Part shown: positions 13,001 through 24,992 of the stretch, in pieces
Layout: the number at the start of each line of letters is the position of its first letter
Numbering within the stretch: the first letter of the stretch is position 1
Assembly: GCF_008831285.2 (NCBI RefSeq)
Contig: NC_045145.1
Span: 14,400,040 to 14,464,039, forward strand
DNA: 64,000 nt
DNA from: Nymphaea colorata
Lineage: Eukaryota > Streptophyta > Magnoliopsida > Nymphaeales > Nymphaeaceae
Direction of reading: 5' to 3'
The notes under the pieces: model-generated
Databases searched by the model: none
Seen by the model: the letters and a program-made list of their open reading frames with translations, nothing else
What the model was told of the DNA's origin: nothing
Made by a program: the position numbers and the translations under genes

Positions 13001-15149
13001 TGAATGGCTCTCATCACGTCTTGACATAGTATCTAAGTAACAAGACCATGAGATAAATTAATGAAAGAATCAAAGAAGAAGAAAAAAATCACAAAAAACA
13101 GGGCATGCAACACCTAAATCAAAACCGAACTTGGAGGCTAGATAGGAACTATTACAGTATCATCTTCTCCTACATGGTTGGAGTCTTGTAAATACTAAAT
13201 ATAGTCACTAACAGGTGAATAACATCGCTGAGTCTTGTAAATATAGTGACTAACAGGTGAATAATATCGCTTAGTCATCTATATGAATTGAAGACACTGA
13301 CGACTAAATGAAATGAAACTAGAAACCTTATACAAACTTAACTCACGAGATAGACTGATAGAGACCTTCATCTTACATTCTTTTTCAATGTGAGGGAGTT
13401 GCAGAGATGCCTCTCCAGAGCCCAATATTCAACACCAAATCCAAGCTCCTTGCTTATTCTGATCCAAACAAGAAACACCAAAACAAATTTGAACTTTTTC
13501 CTTCACCAAGAACATCCTATTTGAAATACAGCATGCCTGACCTCTCTGTCATTAATCCGTGTTGCTCCAAAACACGACAAAGTGGCCTAAATGGATCCGT
13601 CTCAAACAACTCCATAAGTCGACTTACTTTCCATTGAGAACTTAATTTCACCTTGTTCAAAATAAATCAGATTGATGACCAACAAAATTACATGATGTCT
13701 AGTCATAATTGACAAGATGGATGAACCTACTTCTTTAGAAGAAACTCGGCTTGATTGGTTTGAGATGATCTCGTTGATGTTATCTAGCTGCAGTCCAAAA
13801 GTGGTTCATAATTACGAATCACTTACGACAGGGAAAAACAAGTGAACCAGAGCTGGCATATTTGCATAATACCTGGTAAATGTAGCTCTCAGTGAAGTAT
13901 AAGATGGGGAGGAACCTAAATACGGTCCCAGGATTATTTGCATCCATCCCATGGAACATGAAGTAAGACCTGACCTGATCATTAGAAGAGCATAGATGCA
14001 TATGAGTCAAAAACTTCTACAAGCAGGAGAACCCCCACGTAGCCGCGTTCATGAAGTTTTCAGGAGAATCGTTTCACATATTCTCAAGAGAACTTCCACC
14101 ACAATCACCTGAGATACATCATATTTCACCAGGTTCTTTATGCATATTCAACTATTTTCCATATCAATACATCACATATAATTCAGGTTTTAGTTTCTCT
14201 ACCTATTAGACTTCTTTTAAAATACTTTATTCCCACTGCTCTCACCAAGATTAACAAAGTCTATATTTGTTATGATAACGCCAAGCCCAAAAAAATAAAG
14301 ACGAATATATATTCCAAAATCAAGCACTTAACTTATGAACAGCTTCTGCACATCAAAACACATAAATAGAATTTGATGTCTCTTCGGAGACATCCGATAA
14401 AATTGGAACGATAACAGCAGTAGTCCTACTCGACTAATTTCAACTACTAAATACAATTTCATGTCCTAAATGGATACATGATCGCTTGACTGTTCGAATG
14501 CTGACTGAGAATTGAAAAACAGCAATTGCTAAAAACTCACAAAATCCTCCACTGTGGAATTCGCTCGCCGCATCGCGTCCAGCCCTATCACCGCGAATTC
14601 CTCCTCGACGTTTTCCACCGAACTCAAAGCAGCAGATCGGATACCTTCGGCATCCTTATCTCCGCCAGATTCTGAAAGAAACGCATGCAAATCACATCCA
14701 TAAAAAGCCGAACACCTGAAGAGAGAGACTCACCCTCACCAGCAAAGCGCGTCTGGGCTTCCTGAAGAATCCCTGCAGACAACTGCAAAACCGAAGAAGA
14801 AGCTACCAAACTCAATCATTTCGATCCCCACAAGTTGAAGAAGCACGAAAAAGCTCTCTCTCAGCGTACCTTCGGAAGACACTCGGCAATCAAATCCATT
14901 CTTTTTGCCGGACCCATCTCCGTGCTCCTAGATCGAGCCTACGGCAACGAGGGACGGGTCAGTGGATAAACAAGTGAGGAATCGCTAGGGCGCGGGATTC
15001 GCTTCCTTCTTTTTCCTGTCTTAACTCACCATGAAAAGGAGGAAGGAAGCGAGGAATCGGTCTGAGGAAGCATCGCCGGAGGAGATCCCCCGGTCACCGA
15101 TGAAGGAGAGCATCGCCTGGACATCCTGAAGCTCTCGGAGTGCCTCCAT
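10059..15149 (-). CDS. Conserved plant protein of unknown function (paramyosin-like), 14 exons
   Basis: Minus-strand exons: 15149-15030, 14938-14870, 14782-14734, 14671-14541, 13974-13873, 13787-13731, 13651-13542, 13458-13377, 13032-12940, 12428-12364, 11806-11794, 11662-11582, 10388-10280, 10174-10059. All junctions keep frame and sum to 1197 bases, or 398 residues. Landmark stretches in order: MEALRELQDVQAMLSFIG, SYFMFHGMDANNPGTVFRFL, DVMRAIHLKSFDYRILSFLL, MEFLSVSEFLVEVADDLFDY, IVGNNFNILRMLTRVYG, AKCIADAEERYETLLKKLDP and a C-terminal SLGTWNIPRVISDEESF. From memory these resemble the protein annotated 'paramyosin-like' in Arabidopsis (At4g32560). No catalytic motif, signal peptide or membrane helix is visible; much of it looks alpha-helical. 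Exon 11 is only 13 nt. The final GAAG|GTTGCT donor (exon 13) is weak but is supported by frame. No function is proposed. Confidence 0.85.
13181..13272. repeat. Imperfect tandem duplication (about 45 bp, 2 copies) in an intron
   Basis: Two copies of a unit beginning GAGTCTTGTAAATA and ending AACAGGTGAATAAYATCGCT lie at 13181-13229 and 13230-13272. The second lacks about 6 bases. They sit in the intron between exons 8 and 9 of the 14-exon gene. No role is evident. Confidence 0.75.
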
Positions 15150-17243
15150 CAGAAGAGACCGAGAATCGCACCTGCCGCCTTGTGAAGCAGCCCGCGCGCT
15201 GCCCAGACAAGGGCTATGTATGGTAGAATGACATAATTGCCCTCCATGGTCCTCGATTTGGTTGGTGACATAGACATCTTATGGGTATTTTCGGAACATT
15301 GTAATAAGAAAAGCGGGAGACGTTGCCGACTTGCCTCTGTTTAAAAGCGCCTGTTACTTATCGGGAAGCAAAAGGATTGGGTTTGGATTTGGCAAGCAAA
15401 TGAAGCTCCAGATCCAGATTATCGAGATCCGAATCAGCTACAAATTGCAAAGCCCCAACAGGATCCAGATGATCGAGAGAACACGTACCAACCAGGCTTG
15501 TTTAAATCGGCTAAAACTGTCTACAACTTCCTCCCTCTTAGAAATGTCCTGGGACAGCTGAGTACAGATCTATAAAAAATGAAACAACTTTCAGACCAGA
15601 TCGAACCATTTGCGACATAAGAGAGAGAGAGAGTAGCCGGAGTTTTCGGCAATCACATTATCTATTTTTTATCCTAAAAATAACTACAACACAAATTGAT
15701 TTTCATGTTTAAAAAAAAAATTACGAAAAGCTGCCCCACTTTTGAGCGATTTACTATTAGCCTGTTAATTTTTAAAAGGTCACAAATCAGTGCTTAACTC
15801 CAGTTAGCAGTTAGCATACTTGCAGCGGTCACAAGGCAGTGGACTGTTCAAGAGAGAACTTCACCTTCCTCTTTTAGCTTGTTAACCAGGAGGTGGTGCA
15901 TTTAGGTACCCCTAACATTCGTGTTTCGTATTTTGATTTCACACCAAAAATGATAAGAGAGAGAAGCATGCAGAAAATCTGGTGATGCCGACTAGTAACA
16001 TGCCATCTATTCTAGTGCAGAAGGGATTTACAAGAGAGCTAGTTGTATATTTTTCGTTTTTAATTTGTCAAATGCCTGATTCTCGCCAGTAGGAATCGTT
16101 GGACAACCTCTACATTGGAAAGGAGACCGCATAAAGAAAGGGGAAAATATTTTGGTTCCTCCAAAATGGGAAAAAAAAAACTTGCCATTGTTCATCCCCT
16201 GCTATTGTTCGAGGCGATTGTTTTAGAATTATCTTGCGTCTAAACACAATTTTTCAAAAGTTAAGCAGTCTTTTGTAAATTGTCCATTGGAGGAGCAGCT
16301 ACTTGTAATTTGTTAGAAAACAAAAATTAACAACTCTGAATCAGGTATGCATTTGGAGTGCAAATTGGAACTCACATGAACTTAAAAGTCAACTAGATTA
16401 TTTCTTTTTGGCGTACATATTTTCATCCATGCAGTACAAGCAAAAGATTTATAACTGATCTAGGTTTTACAAATATGGAAATTACATCCATGCAGTTGGT
16501 TTCTTGATCATTGTGAATGTACAGCTTCGGACAGACATGTTGCACACACTTCAGAGAAAAAGTTCGTGTCGAGGATCAAAATACTAGGAGGCCTTTAATG
16601 ACTGCTAATCTTATATCATTTCCTCACAAATAACAACATTTTCTATTCTACACAGCCAAAAAATAAAACAGCACATTCATATGGGTCCCCTCCTTCTAAG
16701 GTCATCAAAGTGACGATAAGTCACGAGATCTTGCACAGTGATCAGAAGATCATTTTCTCGTTTGGCTTGTGAATGACAGTCAATCACAATTACAAATATT
16801 CTGTGACCATATTTTGTAGCTGTTCCTGTTATAAACTCTAACTCCAATCCAATAATATCAAGTAGTCAGGAGCAAAATTCTTATTTGGTTGATATTTTAT
16901 AAGGATTAGTCAGATGTAAGCTACCGCAGACAGATGTTAGTGCAATCTTACCAGGTTTACTTGAAGCCAATCCCAAATTAACCCCGCATCACTAATAGGG
17001 CTCAAAATAGTCCATGTCAGACCGAAGCTGACAACCCAAGGTCACCACTGCAGAGAGGTGACCCAATAATCATAAAGGGTGATCACAGGAGAAAAGCACA
17101 TGGACGCACAGATTGTAAGCAGAAGTACAGGCTTTGGGCTGGGGCAAATAATTCACTATACCTTATGAAATTCAAAGACTGGAATAAATTCAAACACTAA
17201 TCCCTTGTCAAAACTACTTATTGCTCAAAATTCCCAGTCAAAA
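15150..17243. other. Intergenic region with divergent-gene leader at its left end
   Basis: This is the promoter side of the 14-exon gene on the left and the 3' flank of the membrane coiled-coil gene on the right. A 76-codon frame at 15331-15561 and others are short and without recognisable motifs. No RNA gene or transposon end was recognised. Confidence 0.5.
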
Positions 17244-20200
17244 TTATAGTTGAGTCTCCATTTCTTCAATCGCCGTACTCTCCTGAACAGACTTTGATGT
17301 GGCTATGGTTCGGCCTTTTGAAACAGTATCTTGGTTGTTCTCTTTTAATCTACCAGCTTTTGCAATTGCAAGGATGAGCTCAAGTTGCTTCTGCTGCTGT
17401 TCCTGGTAAGCACTCAGTTGGAGCAGTCAAACAAAAATTCAGGGAACAGTAAAATCGGAGCAGCAGCGAGCATGTTACATCAGATTGAAACACTGAACAA
17501 CGGAAGACCTACTATATGTTGCAACAAATTAACAAATAATACAAGTTGAACTATCTTGCTGCAAGTACGAAAAGCTTGGACTTTGATTCAGAAGGTTGTA
17601 CAAGCCACGCTACATGCAATAAACAGTTCAATCTCTCTCTCACACACACAGATATGCGGGCCCTTACAATGTAGAAATGGCGCACCCTTTTCCTTAATAA
17701 TTGTAAGCATTAAGCATGAACATGCATGCAATCAGAAATAGATTAGTTTACAGAACAAAAAAAAAAGGAAAGACAAGTATTTTCTTACTGATAGTCCGTG
17801 TTGTCATTATGACCGTAAATGTACAGAACTTGTTATTAAAATGCAGATACCCCATGTTTTCAGGAACTACTCGGAACATAAGGTCTTCATGAAAATGAAC
17901 GTGAACTGATCCTGCAGAACACTAAAAAAAAACATACTACTTTCCGTAGTCCTAACCTCAAAAATTTCAAGAACATCGCCTTCATAATCATTTCCACCTT
18001 CGTTTACATTTAAAAAAAAATAAATCGTTAAATTAGTAATTAAAAGCATCCAGGTTGTGCCATCGAGGAGGCTGGGACTTCCAATTATATTTCCACAGCT
18101 TCCAAAGCCGGCCACATCATATCATCTTGAAGTGAGGAATTGTCTATGTTATTTCTTGCTGATACAAATACCTCGAGTCCTGAAATGGAAGGATTTATTG
18201 ATTTCTTTTAATAACAGTCAGCTTTTCATCCAGCACGGTAGGGGATGTTCCTTCACCTTAGAACCTTCATTCGGCAGCAGAAATCCCCACTCAGAATCCA
18301 AGCAGTTCAATCAATGACCCGAGTTTGAAAGCCACTTGTAATTAAACAATGTGACTATGGACAATTTAGAGCCAACTGTCTGGCATCATACAAGTGGGAA
18401 ACGTATTTGTGCACTTTTTGGGATCACGTTTCGAAAATGCCATGGAATTATGGAGGGTAAAATATGGGAACTGAGAAAATAATCAAGCAGAGGATGGCCA
18501 ACATCCCCTTCAGATGTTTGCACATGAAGGGAATGAGTGAAATAGTCTCACAACAAACTATTCAAACTTACTGAACTTTGGCTTCAGAATGAGTTTACTG
18601 AACGTTCTCAGCACAACTCAAAAAAAAACAGAAAGCTAAGAGAACGCAAGAAGAAAAGTAGAAAGGCAGGAGAAGGTTTTTTTGACATGGTTCAGCCTTG
18701 GCCTACGTCCACGATGCTTTCATACTCTCTTGCTTAGAGATGCATGGAGCTTTTCTTTATATTGATGAGCCTATTGAGATAAGCTTTATTGGCAAAGATA
18801 GGATTTGTTATTTTCTTCTGCCTTAGCCATTATCAATAATTACAACTTCTTCCTAAGCTGGATTGATACTTTTGCTATCAATATCCTCCTTGATATAGTC
18901 TCCTTTAATAAAAACAACCACCAGGCAAGTATTACCTCAATTTAGACATTACCAAATGTCCAAATCTAAAGTGATACTTTGGTCAAAAGCTCCAGGTCAG
19001 AAAGAGAAGTTCAATTTCTATGATGCTTCCTTAAGGCCAGGATGTAACATGCTTCCTCAAAATTGGGAAGCAGGAGGGAGGTTATACATTTGAAAAGGAT
19101 TATAACAAACCAAAGATGAGTTTTTTCCTTCCTTTTCTTCATGAAGGAAGGACCACTTATTAATAAGAAATTAAAAAAGAAGCTTACAAGTTATCAGCTA
19201 ATGTTGGTGTTTCGGTGGATGATAGATCTAACAGCATTTTCAATCAGTCTCCCTCAATGTGACCATTATTTCCCACTACAATGGGACATGCTTTTCACTC
19301 TCAAGTTTGACAATTCCACCAGTAATGATCTCCTAGCAATTTACAAGAATGTTTCAGAAAGAAAATTACATGGGACTTCCAACATAGCACGATTAAGAGA
19401 GCGCATTCCAGTTGTACCTCAAAAAATATATATATGTTGCTACATGCAGTGTAGGCTGCATAAATGAAAACATGTGAAAAAGAGAGATTTGAAAATAAAA
19501 TAAAAGCCAAAGAACATTAAGCCAACCTGCATCGCTAGCAGAACCTTTTGAACCTCACCCAGCTCCTTCTCAAGAATATCTTCTTGAATTGTAAGTGCAC
19601 GTGTAACTTCCGAATTTTTCTGGGCCAGTGCTGCTGTCTGCATCATAAGCAAATTTCCAAGAGTAATCCATTACTTTTTATTATAAAAGAATATGATAAT
19701 AAACAGATGAAACAAATTTTCACTAAAAAATAACATTAACTCATTTTGGATCTTCAAACCAGCAACTAGAAGATTGCACAACTCTATAAACAGTTTCAGA
19801 GAGATTGCCAATATTTGTTGTAACCAGAGTGCCGTTTATTTGTTCTGCAGCTTGGCAAACTCAAGCAAAAGTACTACCACTCTACCACATTGAAATGAAA
19901 TCAACTATCCGGTGTCTCTTGATGGCAATGGATTGTCCTGCCCAGTTTTATCACTATCAGTTTCCACATCGTGCTGGTTCGCTGACCGATATGGCTTTCC
20001 GAGCAACAATATTGGCCTGCATCCAGCTGTTCCCCATTTTTTCCATTTAAACAAAATAATAGATATTTTCAAATATTTAATAGAACAGAAAATACTTTAA
20101 TATTCCAAATCCTACATCAGCCAGCAACGTTTCATTTTGTAGCCGATACAATGGACATTGGCTGATATGCAAGACCAATATTGACAACATTGTTGTGTCC

Positions 20201-21495
20201 TTCAACGGGCAAGAAATTATAAACTTTTGGCAACAACCTGCTTTTCTAATAGGGAAAAGGAAATTTTGGTTTTTCAAAACTCTTGGTGTTGTCAGAACAA
20301 CCTTGTCTGGAAGTGTCAATATCCATTTACCTACCATGACGAGTTCAAGCACGGTATTTTCTCTAAATTTTCTTGTAATGTCTGAGATGCTCGGAACATA
20401 AACCAAGTTAAAAAGAAATGTAGGATAAGCTTAAACTATAGCAAAAGTGTTTTTCTGCAAAACTGCAAGCATCACATAGCAAATGTAAATGAAGGCAACA
20501 AACAAAAACTAGAGCACATAAGCTTACGGAGAACTCCATAAGAGAAAGGTTTTTACGCGTAAAACAGCAAAGATCATCTGTTTAAAATCAAAACCTCAAC
20601 AAAGAAAGGCACATGAAGTCGTGGTTAAGCATAAGATGAATGATCTTAGATTCCAGAAGAAGATGAAACACCATTCCAAGCGTTTGATCAACGGGGTCAT
20701 TCTTTGTCTGATGACACTTGACATGCTAAACTTTGCAATGATTATTTACTTTCAACTCTTCGGAGAAGAAAATTCAAAGAACAAGAAGAAGCAGAGACCA
20801 CTTAAACCATGTACCTCAGCAATGGGCCCTTTCAAAGACTTTCTTGTTACTCTAAATCGAATCCCTAACTTCTCAAGCTGCCTTGATAAAACACGTATAA
20901 TGGTCACGGAGCTCCGCACTTCTTCCTCCAACTTCTCAATTCTCTCAATAACCGTGGAGTCCTGACGATCAGCATTTCTCCTGCTGATCCTACTCCACCG
21001 CCTAGTTCGAATCAAACTTCCGATTCCTAGTGCACCCACCAACAGAACCAACTGCCACGCAACAAGTCGACCAGCCAAACAACTCCAATTCATCCCAGGA
21101 GAACCCGAAATGGAAACCTACACAAACTCCCGATTAAACTTCCAAAACAGAAGTTCCGCACCAATAAAAGCCAGCAACGTCTCATCAAAAAAAGAGCAGC
21201 AAAAGAAGAAAAAAGATAATCTGGAACTCACTGTATGAGCATTTGATATAGTCGAATACACTGCAACCCCGACTGTGAAGATCGCAGAAGAGGCGATGCA
21301 CAAAACCTCCGCTATCTCTAGAAACGAATCGATTCGCTCTTTTCTGTCATCTCCCGCACTGCCATCAATATCAGCACCTAAAAACTCGAAAAATAAAAGA
21401 TGGGTAAATGGGAAAACTAGCAGAAACCTAGTGAATGAGATGTGGAAGCGCAACGGAGCTCACTTATTTGGTAAACTCGCGCAGAATAGAGACAT
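17244..21495 (-). CDS. Membrane-anchored coiled-coil protein of unknown function, 5 exons
   Basis: Minus-strand exons: 21495-21464, 21358-21232, 21117-20815, 19637-19527, 17402-17244. They splice to 732 bases, or 243 residues. Two hydrophobic segments sit at about residues 29-48 (VLCIASSAIFTVGVAVYSTI) and 71-89 (LVAWQLVLLVGALGIGSLI). A basic RTRRWSRISRR stretch follows the second. The rest is heptad-rich (IERIEKLEEEVRS, ALTIQEDILEKELGEVQKVL, EQQQKQLELILAIAKAG). This predicts a hairpin or double-pass membrane protein with a coiled coil. The family resembles short plant coiled-coil proteins of unknown function, but I cannot name it. The 5' end is least certain: an upstream AG at 21378-21379 would give an out-of-frame exon 2, and translation could instead start at Met62 in exon 3 (ATG at 21093). 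Intron 4 is over 2 kb and holds an LTR-like remnant. Confidence 0.7.
18590..18930. mobile_element. Possible LTR-retrotransposon end fragment (fossil)
   Basis: Around 18678-18712 the phrase CATGGTTCAGCCTTGGCC then CTACGTCCACGA resembles a conserved part of many plant copia-type LTRs. No internal coding region or paired LTR is visible, so this would be a decayed solo or partial LTR. The ends are approximate. It lies in intron 4 of the coiled-coil gene. The assignment rests on one remembered motif. Confidence 0.35.
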
Positions 21496-24400
21496 CTTTT
21501 CGAAACGAGAATCAACTTGAAATGGGGAGTCGAGATTTCGCGCGAAATTACTCCGAGCAAGGGTTGCTTTTGCAGTCGTTGTCTCGTTGAGATGGCGAAA
21601 TGCCGGCAATTGAGTACACAGTGAGAAGGTTGCTGGGTAGTGAGAAAACTCAGAGAAAAGGACATCTTTACCGTCTCTCTCTTTTCTCTCTCGGTTTCAA
21701 CTACAAGAAGCTTTTCAAGCGATTGAATTCTCCGGAAAGAGGTGATGAATCCGCATCGTCGGGAACGCCAAGAAATTGGATGAGCTTTGGCGGTTCGCTG
21801 GCTGGTGCCTGGCCGGTGGATTTCTCTCAGGACCTCAAGTGGCCCTGTGGCGACATTTGGTTTTGGTTCTCTTGATTTCCTGGGGAGCAACTGGGTCGAA
21901 TTTGGGTTTAGGTTTGGGGGAACCCGAGTGCGGACCAGGGGCCAACTGAACCTGAATCACATGACTTGGACACGAGATCAGGTCAATATGCAGTCTACCA
22001 TCCAAATTCGGGTAGGAATAAATCGGGGCCGGCCATATGGCTCTCGGAACTTTGGTTTGCCATTTATCTAATTCACTAGGTCACAATTTACGCTACATGA
22101 ATTGTAAGAAACCTAATTTCAAAATCCAAAATGTTAGTTGGAGAAACTAAAGTCATTGGGATCCAATAACCCTTGTTATGAGAGTTATATATTGTTGGAC
22201 ATGTGACCATAGTCTGGGTTTAAACCAATGCAGCCGAGTCTCTCACACTGTCTTTTAAAAAAATGCCACTCAAAGGCTACTAAGCTAGAGATATAAACGC
22301 ATAAAGTATATCTACTTACAGATTCGATTTCAAAATTTTTCAGCTAAAAATTTGGTAAACAATTTTGGTGCAATTTGATATCTGCATCTAAGTTCGAGTC
22401 TGAAATCAACGGGATTACATATATTTTGTCAAGGATGGTGTTAGACGGGTTTAGATTCAATTTTTTTTAAAGAAAATGAAATCCAGCAAGAAACCGACTA
22501 AGTTGAATTTCATAAGTGCTGGACCCGACCCAAATAAGAACCGTTTACATCCCTGTAAAACTAAAACCAAGTCTCTTGGATTCGAACCGCACCAACCTCC
22601 TCAAATCTCTAAATTCATTTGGAAACTAGGTCAGCCAAGGAAGGATCAGCCGTAGCTGCTTATGCATACATGCTTAGGAGACAAGCCAAGGCATCTTTTT
22701 CCAGTGACTCATGATCATGAACTAAGCCATTGAGGTTTTTTCTCTTTCATTGCTCTATCTCAGACTTTTAACATTGAATCTATTGACGAAAAAGAAAACG
22801 TTGAAGATTAGAAGTAATGATCATCTTAAGTGTCGCATGAGCCTATCGTATCATAAATATATATATGTTTGTCACCTGCTCCAGGTATCGCCAAGGTGGG
22901 GCTGCAGATTGGTCGACCAGACCAAGAACGGCTAGGGTCAGAGGTCCTGACTTGAGGCCAGCATGAAGGGTCAGAGCAGCATGCTTCCTGCAGCAACCCA
23001 GGCCCTATTACAATAACATCAAAGACCAACTATAGCTGAGCTTTGTGGCAATGGCACTCTTTATCTTCATGGTAATAGCATTGGAGACAGGATGCCAGCC
23101 ATTTAACGAGTGAAGCAACGTCAAGAAGAGTGTGTGAGGCAGTGGCAGGTCTTGTGACATCAATTTCTGCACACCATACAGCCCACCAGCTTGAGAATAG
23201 CCATATCATCCATAGCATGTGGCATGCAGCCACCCTTAGAAGACCAGCGAAAAATGGACCCAATGTAAAGTCCCGGACAACTGACTTACTTGTAACAAAC
23301 AGTTTCCCCGAAGCAAGGGACTGTTATATTTGTGCATAACTGAACAATACCAAAATAGATTATCAATGGTTTCTTCAGCACCACCACGCGGGTCGCAACG
23401 GCTAGGAAATTAGAAGCTCCACCTTTGCAAAACATCATTTGTATGTACCTAACCCTGCATGATCAGCCAAGCTAAGAACTTATCTCTAAACAACCTTTGT
23501 TGTGGGTTAGAGAGAAAGAGAGAACTATTTTTGTATGCATTAACATTACTTACTTTATAATCAAGTTATATAAGCACAATTTTATTCCTTTGAGCCAAAG
23601 ACGAGGACAAGGGAAGCCACCCAGAAACGCCCTGATACTAAATCCTATCGAGCAAAAACACAGATTGACAGATACCAACCAAACTCCAAAGCAAAAGGTG
23701 AATTAGTGGGACAATTCGGTCAAACCCTTACATCTGCGGGTTAACAAGGCCACAAATCTGACACACCAAAATTTCAAAACCTACTACTGAAAAGGAAGCA
23801 CACGTAATCATGAATTCATCAGACCAAGAATCACATTCTCATAGTTTCTGTGCCTCCATAATATTGCATCGCCAGTCGGTTTTGAATTAGAAGTGGAATG
23901 GGCATGAGAAGCGAGAAGTTAATTGTTTAGTGAATTGCCATCACATATACTACATAAAAGGAATAGACTTCATGCTCAAGGATGCTTGCGAAAGCACATC
24001 TGATGCTGACGGCTAGCTAATGGAAAACAATTACCAGTGTTAGATCACCCCAAAATTCACTCACTCCTCTTGAGAAGGGATTAAAGATCTGGAATTTGGA
24101 GTTTCAGCAAACAGAAAAGAATAGCATCCTCTTCCACAAACAGAGGCCGGACGCAGGCAACAGCATGTTGAACTCATCCGCCTGAGTACCAAGAATCACA
24201 TCACCGACCAGGTCATGAACTTGGAAAATGGCATGAGACAGGTCATGACCAACCAAATAAACTTGGAAAATAGCGAACTCATGAAGATAGATGAAAATGA
24301 TGAAATCCAGCTTCAGAGTAACTTCTGTGTGCACTTCCAGAAACAATCCATCAACGAAGGATTCAATAGTGAAAGCAGCAAGGAACATCCACAGACAGAG

Positions 24401-24992
24401 ACACGATGACCCATGTTTGTTGCAATCTGACTTTTATCAATGACAATTACAAGCCAATTGTAAAGCCCAAACCCAATTCGAAAGCATTAGGTAGTACCTA
24501 CATAGAGCATTCATCATTACAGATAACAATTTTGGCACCATATTTCACTGTAGACTTTGAAAATAAAACTCAAACGAAAAATTGCACTTTAAAAACTAGG
24601 CAGGAACCCTCCATGAGTCATTTGTATTCTCGAAAAGGAGAAAAAATTGAAGATTCATATTCAGAGAATAGTGAGTGCGAAAGAAAGAAAGAGAGCTCCG
24701 CATATAACATTTCGTCCTGACAGCCCACAGAGCAGAAAATGATAATGAAATAAGAAAGGATTAAAAATCAGCATTCATTTGAAGAAGACCGAAATTCAAC
24801 TTACATCGACCCTGATCACCACAACGATCATTCAGAACTTGACAAATTCGAAACGGTTCCAATCAGAACTAAGAGGAGAGGAGAAACATATTCTCGAGTG
24901 AAGGTAACAAAGGAAAAAGAAAGACACAAAGCGAGGGAACTCCATCGAAAGTTCAATAGTTCAGTACCAAAAAAAAAAGATGCTTAGATCCC
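21496..24992. other. Intergenic region with repeat remnants
   Basis: Between the coiled-coil gene start and the trihelix gene stop. 21880-22560 carries GGGTCGAATTTGGG-like and GACCCGACCCAAATAAG-like phrases of the kind found in decayed dispersed plant repeats. A LINE tail remnant is listed separately. No intact gene was found; frames near 24104-24720 lack protein-like features. Confidence 0.5.
23030..23470 (-). mobile_element. LINE (non-LTR retrotransposon) 3' remnant with zinc-finger-like tail of the reverse transcriptase ORF
   Basis: Translated on the minus strand, the stretch near 23440-23340 reads NDVLQRWSF, one stop, then FPSRCDPRGGAEETIDNLFW and YCS. This fits the plant LINE zf-RVT pattern (VLxRR, xCxxC, ETxxHLFxxC). 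Further downstream, GLLRVAACHMLWMIWL matches the usual 'xxAAxxxLWxIWxERN' end of these ORFs. The first Cys pair is degenerate (CDP for CxxC) and frames change between the two blocks, so this is a dead fragment. No poly(A) tail or target-site duplication was identified, and the limits are approximate. Confidence 0.6.
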
